This document shows positions 21,732 to 33,094 of a stretch of 64,000 bases of DNA, piece by piece. This DNA is from Merluccius polli (taxonomy: Eukaryota > Chordata > Actinopteri > Gadiformes > Merlucciidae): assembly GCA_030340625.1 (NCBI GenBank), contig JAOPHQ010003136.1, positions 186,001 through 250,000 of the forward strand. Direction: 5' to 3'. The position numbers and the translations under genes are program-made. The notes under the pieces were generated by a model. The model was not told the origin of the DNA and searched no databases. It saw nothing but the letters and a program-made list of their open reading frames with translations. Positions within the stretch are counted from its first letter, which is position 1. Every line of letters starts with the position of its first letter.

Positions 21732-22265
21732 GTACGAGACAATCACAGCCAGCCGTTTCTTCTACTACTGTACCGTATTGTATTGTATTGTACTGCTACT
21801 GTGTACTGTTACTGTACTGTACGGTAACAGAATCAGAAATGTATTTGACATTTTTTCATTGACTGGTAGGTTTGCACATGCTATGATTGTTTTCTGATAT
21901 GTTAATACGATACAGGAATACTAGCAACACACGAAATAATTGCTTATCAGTCGGCATTGCCAATATATTCCTATGTAGTTGTGCGTGGTAGCCTCCCCTA
22001 GTGTTGACGCTACCCTGGGCGGAGCGGACGTCTCGGATTCTCCACGCAAAGTTCAAACAATTTCAACATTTGACCCTGTTTACGTGTTAACCTCTCGAAG
22101 CGCATCCAATCCGATTACAGCTTTGTTTGACATTTTAAAACCAATGCCTATCTTCATTTCTATACATGTTTCCAAGGTTTCATGAGCTAAAGCGTTGAAT
22201 TCCCGTCTGTTGGGTGGTTTAATTTTCTGAACGCTCAACCTGCTGGAAGCTCATCATGTGTTGAC
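21732..22265. other. Putative intron downstream of the host exon
   Basis: Starts with the GTACGAG donor. A degenerate TACTGTA-rich patch (about 21770-21830) resembles the one at 32140-32350 on the other side of the hAT nest. Nothing else was recognised. Confidence 0.5.
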
Positions 22266-22689
22266 CACTTAACCAGTGGCGGTTGGTGGATACAAAAAGT
22301 AGTGGGGCAAATTTGATCAACCTCACTTAATTAGATTATGTTTTATAATAAAATACTCTATCTTACGGGGGGGGTATACTGTTTTAACAGGCGCTTCTTC
22401 CTATAACTCGAGAGTGCGGCAAAGGCACACAACAATAAATTAAAGCAAAATAGCCTACTCCAATTTCTACTTATTTTCCATCATAATTCGAACGACATAT
22501 GTTAATTTCAAATATAACACCGGATCCGCCACAAAACAGAACATAACATTAAAACATAAACATCCTTAAGGCGAAAAACAAACAAGTGCATGAGCATGCA
22601 TACATAGCTTACTATGATATATTTTTTACATCCTATCCTATTTGCATCCTATTTACATATATTATATATTCTATTATAGGCTAGATGGT

Positions 22690-22857
22690 TTCATTTATAG
22701 AGGAACTTGGCACGTCGATCTTTCAGATGTGCAAACTTTTCTATCACAGCTTTATTGAAGTCGGGGATGTCATGTGTCAGTCGCTTTTCTATTGACAACA
22801 TTGCCAATGCATTTAGCCTGTCCTGTGACATGGTATTTCTCAGAAAGGTTTTTATTC
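22690..22857 (-). pseudogene. hAT transposase, C-terminal fragment
   Basis: On the minus strand this reads KTFLRNTMSQDRLNALAM, then LSIEKRLTHDIPDF and NKAVIEKFAHLKDRR. This matches the C-terminal dimerisation region of ZMYM1-like hAT transposases. It continues the coding sequence left off at about 30302, across the nested Charlie-like element. Confidence 0.8.
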
Positions 22858-23071
22858 ATTTAAAGCAGGGGTGGGGAACGTCCGGCCTCCGGGCCGTATA
22901 CGGCCCGTGAGACAATTTCAAATGGCCCGCAATGCAATACAATTGTTATATTTTATATCTTCATTTATGCATATATGAATAAATAAAAAATCAGGGGAAA
23001 AAATCGCCAGCCATTAGTTTTCTGAGAAAAAACACGTTGTCCGAGTCAACGTCAGGGTCAGTGAATACGTC

Positions 23072-24313
23072 ATGCGACGTACCTGTCATTGCATCGTGGC
23101 GACTGTCAAGAAAAGGAAGGTGGATGCAGAATGCCGCGTATTCCAGGAAAAATGGACAAATGACTTTTTCTTTGTTGAAGTGAAAGGCAAGCCAGTGTGC
23201 CTAGTTTGTGGCGAGGCGCTGGCGGTGATGAAAAAGGCAAATGTTGAGCGCCATTACAGTTCGAAACATGCTAAACTCGACGAGTTGAGAGGACAAATGC
23301 ATTTGGATAAAATTAACGCTCTTCGTCGGAGTTTGGGTGCTCAACATGCAGCTTTCACGTGACCACAGACTGACAGAGAGAATGTTACGCGTGCAAGTTT
23401 TGTGGTGAGTGAATTAATAGCCACGAAGCTGAAACCTCATGCTGAAGGAGAGTTTGTGAAGGAGTGCCTCGTAGCCGCCGCGGAGCTGCTCACGCCCGAC
23501 AAAGTGAAATTATTTCAAAGCGTCAGTTTGTCTCGAAGAACCGTTTCAGACAGGATTACTGATATGGCGCAAGTTATTGAAAAAACATTGAAGAACACTG
23601 CAAGAGACTTTGAGTATTTTTCTCTGGCTTGTGATGAGACAACAGACATCACAAACACAGCGCAGCTTGCCATTTTTGTGCGTGGGATTACAACCGAGTT
23701 TGAAATGAAGGAGGAGTTGCTGTCTTTGCAAGCCATGCATGGCATTACTAAAGGTGTTCAATCAAGTTATTATGGCCATGAACAATTTTGAACTGCCATT
23801 TGAGAAGTTGAGCGGCATCGCCACTGACGGAGCTCCCGCAATGGTTGGCGCGCAAAAAGAATTGACTGCATTAGTCAAAAAAGAAATGAGCCGTCTGAGT
23901 CTGGATCCAAGGGATTTAGTTGTATGCCACTGTATCATACATCAAGAGAGTTTGTGTGCACATTCCCTGAAGCTTACCAATGTGATGAAAACAGTTGTGT
24001 CCACCATAAACGTCATTAAAAGCAGAGGGCTGAACAACTGCCAGTTCAAGGAGCTACTCAGCGAGCTTGAGTCAGAGTACGGTGATCTGGTTTATCACTG
24101 TGAAGTGCGATGGCTGAGTCGTGAAAATATGCTTGCACGGTTTTATACACTGCGGGAAGAAGTCAGACGCTTCATGGAGGAAACCTGTCATGGAGCTCAG
24201 TGATGGCAAGTTCCTCCGTGATCTGGCCTTCATGGTGGACATCACCAAGCACCTGTCAGAGCTAAACATCAAGCTGCAAGGTCCCAACCAGCTCATCAGC
24301 TCTCTGCATCAGC
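23072..24313 (+). pseudogene. GTF2IRD2-like hAT transposase, N-terminal two thirds
   Basis: An N-terminal BED-type zinc-finger region (CLVCGEALAVMKKANVERHY...KHAK) is followed by the catalytic core: FSLACDETTDITNTAQLAIF, LSGIATDGAPAMVG and YHCEVRWLSRENMLARFYTL. The reading frame breaks near 23360 (stop after QHAAFT), near 23750 (in the KGV(F/Q) region) and near 24185. The sequence then stops matching after LQGPNQLISSLHQ, where the L2 LINE begins. Such proteins are domesticated as GTF2IRD2 in mammals; here it is plainly a transposon copy. It is inactive as it stands. Confidence 0.85.
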
Positions 24314-24358
24314 TCTCCGCTTTCAAGATACATAAAGAGCCAACTCCAGAGGATCAGC

Positions 24359-26150
24359 ATGGCATTGGCAACACCCGAGGACTCTATAATTCTTAGCCAA
24401 GCCACTAAAGAAAATCACCGATCTAAAAAAGGAAATTCAAAAACTTACCGATAGGCTGCGAACCCAGGAATCCCTCCTGTCCAGCTTCATAAACGTTGCT
24501 GCCGGGCAATCCAAGCAGCTGGCTGCCTTCACGTCTTCCCTCCAGGACACGGTCGCCTGGGATCCGTCCAAGTGCTCCACACCACAATCACCATGGTCCG
24601 TAGTACAGATCCGTGGGCATCCAATGCAAACAGCGGAGATGTGTAAGTCACCCATCCTGGACCTCTTCAACCGCTTTACGCCACTGGATACAGAGGATCC
24701 CCCGGCCCCAGCTGCTAGCTCAAGGGACGGCGACTTCCCCGACCCGGCCATCCATCGGCCGAGGACGACTGCTGATCCGCGGGCCTCGGGCCCTCCACCG
24801 GCCTCGTCTCGCCGCCTGGCTGTCGCCCCATCTCTGGCTCCGGCCACGGCTTCAGTCCAGGCTCTGGCGATCCTCCGGGCTCCGGCCCCGGCTCCACTCC
24901 GGGCTCCGCTCCGGGCTCCTGCCTCGGCTCCGCTCCGTGCTCCGGCTCCACTCCGGGCTTCGGCCCCGGCTCCATTCCGGGCTCCGACTCCACTCCAGGC
25001 TCCGGCTCCACTCCAGGCTCCGGCTCCGACTCCACTCCGTGCTCCACTCCAGGCTCCGGCTCCGACTCCGCTCCGGCTCCACTCCAGGCTCTGGCCCCGA
25101 CTCCACTCCAGGCTCCGGCTCCACTCCAGGCTCCAGCTCCAGCCTCCAGTCGGGCGGATGGGCTGGCGACAGGTGACCACCTGCCCTCAGCTCCCCCCAG
25201 TGCAGTGCAGCCAATGCCTCTGTCCCTCACCACCCGGGCATACAGGCAGCCTGCAGCTGGAGATGCGAGCTCGTCTTCTGCCGGCACTGGCGGAGGCTCG
25301 TCTGGATCTGCTTTTGAGTGTAGACGGCAGGGAACATCTTCCGCTCGCCGGCGGCTTCTGAAAGAGGCAGTCATCGGGAGGTCGGGAGTCCACCCTGGCC
25401 CATTGTCTGCTGGGGAACACCCCTTGTCCAGGTCACAGCCATGTCCTCATAGGGGGCCTCAGTCTAGGGACTCTGGGTCGGTTCAGCTCTCAACCTCCGC
25501 CACTTTTCCCCCCATCTACACTGATCATCGGTGACTCAATAATCAAGAAAGTGCGCTACTTTGACTCGATCACACACTCTCTCCCTGGGGCTACTATTAC
25601 TGTTATTATAAAAAAATTGCAGAACATTCTCCCCTCCCTTCCGACATCTATAAACAGAATCATTGTCCACGTGGGTACTAACAACGTAGCTCAGTTGCTT
25701 TCAGAGCAAGTCAAAGCCCATTTTACCGAACTTATTAACTTTTTAAAGCGTTGCGGCAGGTCCGTGTTTATCTCCGGACCAACTCCCCCCTTCCGTCATG
25801 GCGACATGAGGTTCAGTCGTGTCTTTGGGCTGTGTGCTTGGCTACGATCTACGTGTAGGGCCCATGGTGTAGAGTTTATTGACAACTTTGACCTCTTCTG
25901 GGAGCGTCCGTCTTTTTACCATCATGATGGAATTCACCCCAGTAGTGTAGGCACTTTCAAACTCGCCGACAACATCAAAGTCTGTTGTAAAACATGCGGC
26001 CCTGGGTACTACACAGCGAGCTGGCGATTCTTCCCCACACGACTGACTAAATCTCCTCGACCCGTGTTCACCTCAGCCCTTTACACCACTTCCGGAGACC
26101 CACTCCTCTACATTCGCCGAGAGCTCCCCCTACTGTTAAGCACCACCTAG
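24359..26150 (+). pseudogene. L2 LINE ORF1 (coiled coil, Pro-rich linker, esterase domain)
   Basis: ATG 24359 begins MALATPEDSIILSQATK. A frameshift near 24407 leads into a heptad-like coiled coil (KKITDLKKEIQKLTDRL). Next is a long Ala/Pro/Leu-rich linker encoded by a minisatellite (about 24870-25150). The C-terminal part (about 25500-26050) is an SGNH-type esterase domain with a GDS motif (LIIGDSIIKKV), VHVGTNN and the catalytic DGIHPS. This ORF1 layout is known from zebrafish L2/CR1 elements, where the protein binds RNA and may act on lipids. At least two frameshifts make the present copy non-functional. Confidence 0.8.
24870..25150. repeat. Expanded CTCC/GGCTCC minisatellite inside L2 ORF1
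   Basis: Dozens of copies of GGCTCCG(G/A)CTCC-type 6-12-bp units. All three plus frames and several minus frames are open here, hence many spurious overlapping frames. In the ORF1 frame it gives (R)APAPLRAP repeats. Confidence 0.85.
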
Positions 26151-27793
26151 CGCCACAAACTGTGCTATCCCTGTTCTGTCTAGAACTAGGAAGCGGTCGG
26201 CCTACATGGAACTCACACCTCGGACAATAAATAAGTGCAACCTCACATATGTGAGACGAGAATCAAATGTTCTCTCCACACCCTCTCTCCAAGGGGATCA
26301 TATTACCCCTTCACTGTTAGTAAATCTCGCTCTGCTGAACATTAGATCTCTCTCCAACAAATCTTTTTTGATTAATGATCTTATTTGTGAGTACAATCTC
26401 GATTTTATGCTTTTGACAGAAACATGGTTGGGAGAATCAAATTCTGCAACACTCATCGAAGCAGCACCTCCAAATTTTAATTTCATGAGCATCTCCCGCG
26501 AAATTAAAAGAGGAGGAGGAATAGCCATTCTCTATAATTCATCATTCCAGTGTAAGCAAATATCATTTGGTGAGTTTGACTCATTTGAGTACTCATTAAA
26601 TGTTCCCCGCAAGTTTTACTAATGACTATCTACAGGCCCCCAAAACACTCAAGTTTTTATTGAGGAGTTTGGTGAATTAATGTCAAACATTGGCCTACAG
26701 TTTGACTGCTTAATTTTATCGGGTGATTTTAACATTCATGTGGACAATCCTGAAAGCAGCCACGCAAATGAGCTCCTCACACTCATTGACACCCATAATC
26801 TAACTCAACATATACAGGGGCCAACACACTCTCTCGGGCATACACTTGATCTTGTAATCACGAAAGGTCTCAACACATCTACCACTGTCAAGGGCCTAGC
26901 CTTATCAGATCACTTCTGTATCTTTTTTAATGTATCTTTAGTGGCTTCACAGCCTATACACAGTTCTGTGCTGGTAGCTAAGAGAGTAATAGATGACAAT
27001 ACTGCTGTTCTTTTTGAACAAGCACTGTCACAAACCACCAGCCAACCCTCAGGTTCACTAGATGATTTTGCTTACAACTTCAAGTCAAAAATGGAAAATA
27101 TTATGGATAGCATTGCCCCTCTAAAGCACAAGAAATTAACTGGTAAGCAAAAAACACCATGGAAAAACAATCCTTCAGTTAAAATCCTCAAGCAAGAGTG
27201 TAGGAAAGCTGAAAGAAAATGGCGCAAGTCCAAACTCCAGGTCCATTACCAAATACATAAAGATGTACTCCGCAAATACAACTTTGAAATGTGCACTGCT
27301 AGACAGTCCTTCTTCTCCAATATCATCAGCAAAAATGTCAATAACCCCTGTGTGCTTTTTTCAACAATTGAAAAGCTAACAAAGCCCCCTTCACAATTAG
27401 GTCCTGAGGTCTCGTCAGACAAATGCAACGAGTTTGCATCTTTCTTTAAATCAAAAATTGATCAAATCAGAGTCAACATTCTGTCACAAGCACAAAATTC
27501 TCTTTTCACTGAACCCTCAACTCCAATAAGAGATGCGGTTAATGAGTTACCAGAATTCAGTTTAATTGACACTGAAACTCTGGTAAAAACAGTGCAGAGC
27601 CTCAATTCCGCAACCTGTTCTTAAATCTGTCCTGCACCTGCTTGAAATTATAAATACATCATTGCAGTCTGGCACTTTCCCCCAATCATTCAAGACTGCT
27701 GTTGTTAAGCCCCTCTTAAAAAAGAACAATCTGGATGTTTCCCTATTAAACAACTATAGACCTATTTCCAACCTGCCATTTGTTGGTAAAATA

Positions 27794-27888
27794 ATTGAGA
27801 AAGTTGTTTTTAATCAACTTAACACTTTCCTGTCAGCCCCACTGGCTGACAGGAAAGTGTTAAGTTGATTAAAAACAACTTTCTCAAT
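27794..27888. repeat. Perfect 45-bp palindrome with 5-nt loop
   Basis: The arm at 27794-27838 is exactly the reverse complement of 27844-27888; the spacer is CCACT. The left arm is normal RT coding sequence (IEKVVFNQLNTFLSA). The right arm is its inverted copy and breaks the reading frame. This looks like a snap-back duplication, not an ancestral feature of the LINE. Confidence 0.95.
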
Positions 27889-28745
27889 GCCTTGATACTT
27901 TTCAGTCTGGCTTTCGAGCAAATCACAGCACAGAAACGGCTCTTGTCAAAGTGATAAATGACTTGAGACTACATACTGACTCTGGGAAAACATCAGTCTT
28001 GATATTACTAGATCTAAGTGCAGCATTCGACACTGTGGACCATAACATTTTACTACACCGCCTTGAGCACAGGGTTGGTCTTACAGGGACTGTTATTAGA
28101 TGGCTTAGGTCATATCTAGAAGACAGGAGTTTCTATGTATCCATTGGCAACTGTACCTCTGCACCAGCTCCCGTGTCCTGTGGTGTCCCCCAGGGTTCCA
28201 TCCTGGGACCACTACTGTTCAATCTTTACATGCTCCCACTCAGTCAAATTATAAAGAATAATCTGCTTTCATACCATACCTATGCTGATGACACCCAGAT
28301 TTATCTAGCTCTGTCCCCAGAAAACTCTAGCCCTCTAGAATCTCTCCATCGATGTCTTCAGCAAATCAACAACTGGATGTCCCAGAACTTCCTCCAGCTC
28401 AATAATGAAAAAACTGAGGTAATCATATTTGGAAAAAATGAAGAAAAAATTAAAATAGCCACTCTTCTAAAAACAAATGGCCTTAAAGCCAAAAATGTGG
28501 TCAAGAATCTTGGGGTTCTTATTGATAATGATCTTAGTTTTAACAACCACATAAGAGCAGTAACAAAATCAGCCTTTTATCACTTAAGGAATATTGCAAA
28601 GCTAAGAGATTTTATGACTAAGGCTGACCTGAAAAATTAATACACACCTTTATTTTTAGCAGGATTGATTACTGCAATGCCCTCCTCATAGGCCTTCCCA
28701 AAAAAACGATAAAACAGATTCAAAGGATACAGAAGGCTGCAGCCA

Positions 28746-29161
28746 GGGCCGCGGTTAGCTTTAGCTTAGCGTAGTCGCTGTATTCCAGAGTGTCCAGCTA
28801 GCATATCGTTGCAAAAGTGAATCAAATAACTCAAGATTTGTTATAATTATTTCTCGTAACCTGTACACTCACATCGAGTACTAGTATCAATGCAAATTTA
28901 CACAAAGGAATTTACTAGACCAATTTAGATTTGGAACTATTTTCGGGCATAGCACCGGCAAAGCACCGCTGCCAGGCGCAAGGACACCAGTAGCAGAGAA
29001 CTGTGTAGTCACGCCGGTGTATTGACGGAAGTTGAGGGTTTTCAGGTGCTGCCTGGTGACAATGGCTGGGTCGGCTACAAAACGCTTTGGCTCACTCATC
29101 CAACTCTAGGGACTGCGGGGAGTGACCCAATTTCACCTGGGGGTGGCGTGTTCCTTTAACT
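28746..29161 (-). mobile_element. TTAA-type MITE fragment within the L2 LINE
   Basis: Read on the minus strand it begins TTAAAGGAACACGCCACC, a start shared by abundant TTAA-target teleost MITEs. It ends near CGCTAAGCTAAAGCTAACCG. Only one TTAA end is evident. The L2 coding sequence on its two sides (KAAA | GSGPVYISD-like) lacks about 50 codons, so insertion came with a deletion. Confidence 0.6.
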
Positions 29162-29647
29162 GGGTCAGGACCAGTCTACATATCTGACATGCTTCACCTA
29201 TACGAACCTGTCAGACCCCTAAGATCACAGGGTAGTTATCTGCTCTGTAAGCCAACAACTAGGACTAAACATGGTGAGTCCGCCTTTAGTCACTATGCTG
29301 TCAAATTTTGGAATGAGCTACCCAACAATATAAAACACGCCCCAACACTTACCAGTTTCAAATCAAAACTCAAGACCAAACTATTCACTGATGCTTTCCT
29401 TTAATTTTCCTTATACTAGTGGTTCTCCAATGTACATAAATACTCAAATGTATACCTTCTTATCTGTTTACTCAGTTTTAAATCACTTGTATATTTTATT
29501 GATGTATTTTTAAAATGTGTTATTTCAATTTTTCATCTGCTGCTTTGGTTTTATGTTTGTATGGTTTTATTTTTTGTTGTGAAGCACATTGGGTTGCCCT
29601 GTTGCATGAAATGTGCTATATAAATAAATGTACCTTTACCTTTACCT

Positions 29648-30164
29648 AACTGTGAAATCATTTCAAGTGAAGTTAAGGCTGTGGCAAGGACAACTGGAAA
29701 TGGGAAACACTGTGCACTTTCCCACCCTACAAGAACAAAAGCCTGATGTTACGACTGAATATGCTGGTGAGTGTGCAAAACTCATTCAGGCATTTGATGA
29801 GAGGTTTCATGATGTGAAAAATATACAAAAGGAACTCGACATGTTTGCGACGCCATTTAATGTGCAACCATCTGATGTGCCAGACAACCTCCAAATGGAA
29901 ATAATTGAGCTGCAAAACAACAACGAGCTCAAAGCCAAGTACAACAACCTCTCTCTGCTGGACTTTTACAAACTGTATGTTCGTGCTGAGGATTTTCCCA
30001 TCCTGAGGAGACATGCCCTGAAGTTTGCATCTCTGTTTGGGACAACGTATAGATGTCCAGTTCTTTTCAAAACTGACTCTTGCAAAGACTCGCTTCCGCT
30101 CAAGACTGACAGACTCAAACTTGGAAAACCAGCTTTGAGTAGCATCATCATCACTGCCAGCTGA
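29648..30164 (+). pseudogene. GTF2IRD2-like hAT transposase, C-terminal part
   Basis: Continues the protein interrupted at 24313: VKSFQVKLRLWQGQLEMG, then FDERFHDVKNIQKELDMF, LQMEIIELQNNNELKAKY and FASLFGTTYRC, the C-terminal hAT dimerisation region. The final part (SCKDSLPLKTDRLKLG) is shifted relative to the family pattern (KSHRSRLTDEHL-like), so a small indel near 30075 is likely. It sits directly upstream of the element's right terminal repeat. Confidence 0.8.
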
Positions 30165-30301
30165 CATCAGACGCCTCGCTAAAGAAAAACAGTTCCAGCC
30201 ATCGCCTAGTTATGTGTTCATAATAGTATGGCCCTCGGAGGACTATATAAAATCTGAAATGGCCCTTGATATGAAAAAGGTTCCCCACCCCTGATTTAAA
30301 G

Positions 30302-31930
30302 GTTGGAAAGTCTGCTCTGACTCTGCGGTTGTCATCGGTGTTGTAATCAGAATGCAAAACAGTTTTAGCGTTCCAGAAAACACATCCTGCAAGTTATTGT
30401 TGATGACAAGATGAAACAATGCCATCGTGCCACTGCACACTCTGAAGTCGAGGTTGTCGTAGATCAGCGAAAGTTCTGTTTGCAGATGTGGTTTGTTTAA
30501 CATTTGATATGCATCGACTGCCTTCCTCCAAACATCTGTGGGAAAGTAATTTGAGAATTCGGGAAAACGCTCACTGTTGAACAGGATAGCTGCAGCTACA
30601 CATGGCCAGCGAAGACAAATCGATCCTTAGCATTGGCTAATACTGTCACACACCTCGTATGCCATTTGTTGCAAGTTTGGCTCTCTCCCTCATCTAGATC
30701 CTGCATATACATCACTGTAAATGAGATGGCACAGAGTCACAAACTTTATTAATGGCATCAACAAAGTTTGTTATGACCTTATGTGCTTGTACAGCATCAA
30801 TATTTCTCTTCTGAAGTTGCGCATAGAGCGAGTCTACACAGGGCATGATTAAATGGAACAACTCTAAGAAAAAAATACATTCCTTGTCTGCTAGCATACG
30901 ACAGAAACATTTAGCCTCCCTGACAGTGGTAGAGTCAAAATCTGTAGATGCCTGAATAGTGCTGTAACATTCCATCAAATGTTCTTGTTCTCATAAACGG
31001 TGCTGACAGCACGACTGTGAAAGTTCCACCATGTTTGGAACACCCGTGGCAGCCTGCATGAAAGACTACTGTCCAAAACAGCTGTTCTCGTCGGAGAGCA
31101 AGAGAAAAAGGCTGAAAAAGCCACTAAGATCAGAGAAAAAGCAACGCACTGGCACTACTGACGAGACTGCTTTTTGCATCCCCAAATTCAACTGATATGC
31201 ATAACAGTGAATACAATGTGCATTGGGATAGGTGTCCTGGACTTTTTTCCTAACTCCTTCTGTTGCTCCTCGCATCACACTAGCCCCATCATATGTCTGT
31301 CTCCTTGTCCGGTGAGCAAATCACATTCAACTGCTCCAAAAGCACTTTGGATTGACTCAGCAGTCGTGGCTCCATCCATTGCGCAAAAAAATCTCTCTCT
31401 TGGACAGTGTTAGCTGTGTCTATGTAACAGTACACAACAATGAGCTGGGCATGTGTAGTGGTATCTGTAGTCAACTGATGTAGTGCACTGACATCAATTG
31501 TGTATTTTCCAAGTCCTGAATGATATGTCCTTGCATAAATCTAGCTTATATTGAATAGTCTTGGACGTACCCTTGGTGGCCTTATCCAAGTGCTCTTGCA
31601 TTGCGCTATCCAACGATGAAACTAAATGCTAGTTCAAAGGCTCCACAGAATTTTATGTCTGTTTTTGTCTACCTCCTTATTGTGATTTCGCACACTTGCA
31701 TGGTAGCTCTCATCCAGCTGTACTGGATGATGTTTGCTTGACTAAGCATGGCTAGCTTCATTGCACAATTTAAATGTGACTTGCTTAATTTGTGCTTCTT
31801 AGCTCACTCTGTAAAGTGTTTCAAATCAGTTACTCTGGTGTTGGTCCTAATACCTGCTCCTTGTCCTGAACCTGAAACCGTTGACCGGAACAATAGGCAG
31901 GGGAAACAATAAAGTATTCTGTGAAGAGCG
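30302..31930 (-). pseudogene. hAT transposase (ZMYM1-like), main body
   Basis: On the minus strand, from about 31930, the N-terminal region reads RVTDLKHFTE...KHKLSKSHLNCAMKL. It is followed by the core segments PHYTHLHQLTTD-like, VMRGATEGVRKKVQDTYP, HCYAYQLNLGMQKAVSS and VREAKCFCRMLADKECIFFL. Towards 30302 it reaches MTTAESEQTFQPL. The order and motifs fit the ZMYM1/DUF4371-type hAT transposases common in teleosts. Many stops and frame changes. The last ~55 codons lie across the nested element at 22690-22857. Confidence 0.8.
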
Positions 31931-31977
31931 TCTACATAGCCATGTTTTCTTGTCATGTCATGTTCTTGAGAATGTTC

Positions 31978-32020
31978 GGGTGTATGTTTTCCCCTTGTCC
32001 TAAAGGGAAAACATACACCC
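31978..32020. repeat. Snap-back inverted duplication (16-bp arms)
   Basis: GGGTGTATGTTTTCCC (31978-31993) and its perfect complement (32005-32020) are separated by 11 nt, inside the outer hAT near its right end. Confidence 0.9.
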
Positions 32021-32142
32021 AGGAAAAAAATAAATGTATAATCTAGTAATGTTATTTAGGAACTATGTTTTTGAGTTGAAGGATTTTTTTAGTAGGGCTC
32101 TGCCCTACCTGCACTTATGGACCGGCCGCCACTGCACTTAAC

Positions 32143-33094
32143 ACTACTGTACCGTGTCATACTTCTACTGTACAGCGCCATAACTTACCGTACACTGTTT
32201 CTTTACCTTATGGAATGAGCACGAAATCCTACTGTAGCCTATGCTAAAGTACTGCTTTGTATCTTACCATTCCCTACCTTTACTGTTCCTTACCGTACCT
32301 TGCAGTACAGTACTTGCGGTACAACGGTACATTTCTGTACCGTTGTACCGCACTGTACCATTACCTCATCTTACTGTGCGTTCACACCAAAAGTGGACAA
32401 AGAGGAAAATGATCCCGGAAGTCATTCACTTTGTATTGGGAGCCAGGCGGAGAAAGAGGGAAAAGAGGAATTGGTGGAGGCGGGTGGAATAGGCGACTTA
32501 GGAGGATTAAAAAAGTTAAAAATCCTCCAACTTTATGTAATGAGCTATGACGTGTCTAGGAGGGAAAGGTGAAAAATCCATCCGATAGCCAATGGGGATG
32601 TCTCGTTCTGCTGTCGTCCCTCGGTCAGATCTGTCCCAGAGAACAACCCGTGTAATTTTAGTTCCTACCAAACATTTGTTCCAAGATGTCGCTGGAAATG
32701 CTGATTGCTGCCGTAGCAGAACACCCAGTCCTCTATGATTTTACCTTGTTTGCATACAGGGAACAATTAAAGACAGCCGTTTGCATTTAGCTACCCTGTC
32801 CATTTCGTCATACATTTGGCAAAATCAGTGTTTATTTGGGATGATCATTTCCGTAAATATAATTGGGGAGTAATTCTGTTCTTAATGACTTTATCAAGTA
32901 ACTTTCCATCAAGTAACTTTTCGTGATCAACGATGTCGGTAAATGGGCTGTGCTACAGCAGTAGTTGCGTGGTGGTGTTTAACGCGTGTGGCGTGCGGGC
33001 CCTTTAAATTTAAAAAAAGCAAGAACGAACATTCTGAAGGGGGACAAAAGCGACATACTGTGGGTATTGGATGGATAGGTCAATTAGAGGATGA
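32143..33094. other. Flank between two hAT nests, with a palindrome
   Basis: A TACTGTACCGTA-rich degenerate patch (about 32143-32370) contains a perfect 17-bp-arm palindrome (32315-32331 / 32336-32352, loop TTTC). From about 32380 a segment with GCGTTCACACCAAAAGTGG looks like the start of an unidentified teleost DNA element. No gene is visible. Confidence 0.5.

Larger units (their letters stand above)
26206..29404 (+). pseudogene. L2 LINE ORF2 (endonuclease and reverse transcriptase)
   Basis: An N-terminal apurinic-type endonuclease (LALLNIRSLSNKSFLIND, LLTETWL, LSGDFNIHVDNP, LALSDHFCIFF) is followed by the RT: NNYRPISNLPFVGKIIEKV, ILLDLSAAFDTVDHNILL, CGVPQGSILGPLLFNLY and the YADDTQIYL active site. 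The C-terminal region ends KFWNELPNNIKHAPTL. Breaks are visible near 26622 (frameshift in the endonuclease), near 27620, at the 27794-27888 palindrome, and at 28746-29161, where a MITE replaces about 50 codons after IQRIQKAAA. The enzyme would nick target DNA and prime cDNA synthesis; this copy cannot. Confidence 0.88.
24314..29647 (+). mobile_element. Nearly full-length L2/CR1-clade LINE
   Basis: Two open reading frames (ORF1 from 24359, ORF2 from about 26206) and a 3' end GCACATTGGGTTGCCC...TGTGCTATATAAATAAATG followed by short ACCTTT tandem repeats. This is the typical tail of teleost L2 elements. It is inserted in the Charlie-like transposase, whose coding sequence resumes at about 29648 (VKSFQVKLRLW). 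No clear target duplication was found. It contains a MITE at about 28746-29161 and a 45-bp palindrome at 27794-27888. Confidence 0.88.
22866..30293 (+). mobile_element. Nested Charlie-like hAT (GTF2IRD2-type transposase)
   Basis: Ends CAGGGGTGGGGAACGT and GTTCCCCACCCCTG with a perfect 8-bp target duplication, ATTTAAAG (22858-22865 and 30294-30301). It lies inside the C-terminal coding region of the outer hAT transposase. It carries a plus-strand transposase pseudogene that is itself interrupted by an L2 LINE (about 24314-29647). Without the LINE it would be about 2.1 kb. Confidence 0.93.
22274..32134 (-). mobile_element. Outer hAT element (ZMYM1-like transposase), with nested insertions
   Basis: Terminal inverted repeats CAGTGGCGGTTGG and CCGGCCGCCACTG are flanked by a perfect 8-bp target duplication, CACTTAAC (22266-22273 and 32135-32142). 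The decayed transposase runs on the minus strand from about 31930 to 22690. A second hAT (22866-30293) splits its C-terminal coding region. Without the insertion the element would be about 2.4 kb. Intact TSDs show that both ends of this 9.9-kb block belong to one insertion. Confidence 0.93.

Noticed and set aside
24437..25420. Several long overlapping frames on both strands near 25 kb
   Set aside because: Caused by the GGCTCC minisatellite. Only the plus-strand L2 ORF1 frame has flanking domain support.
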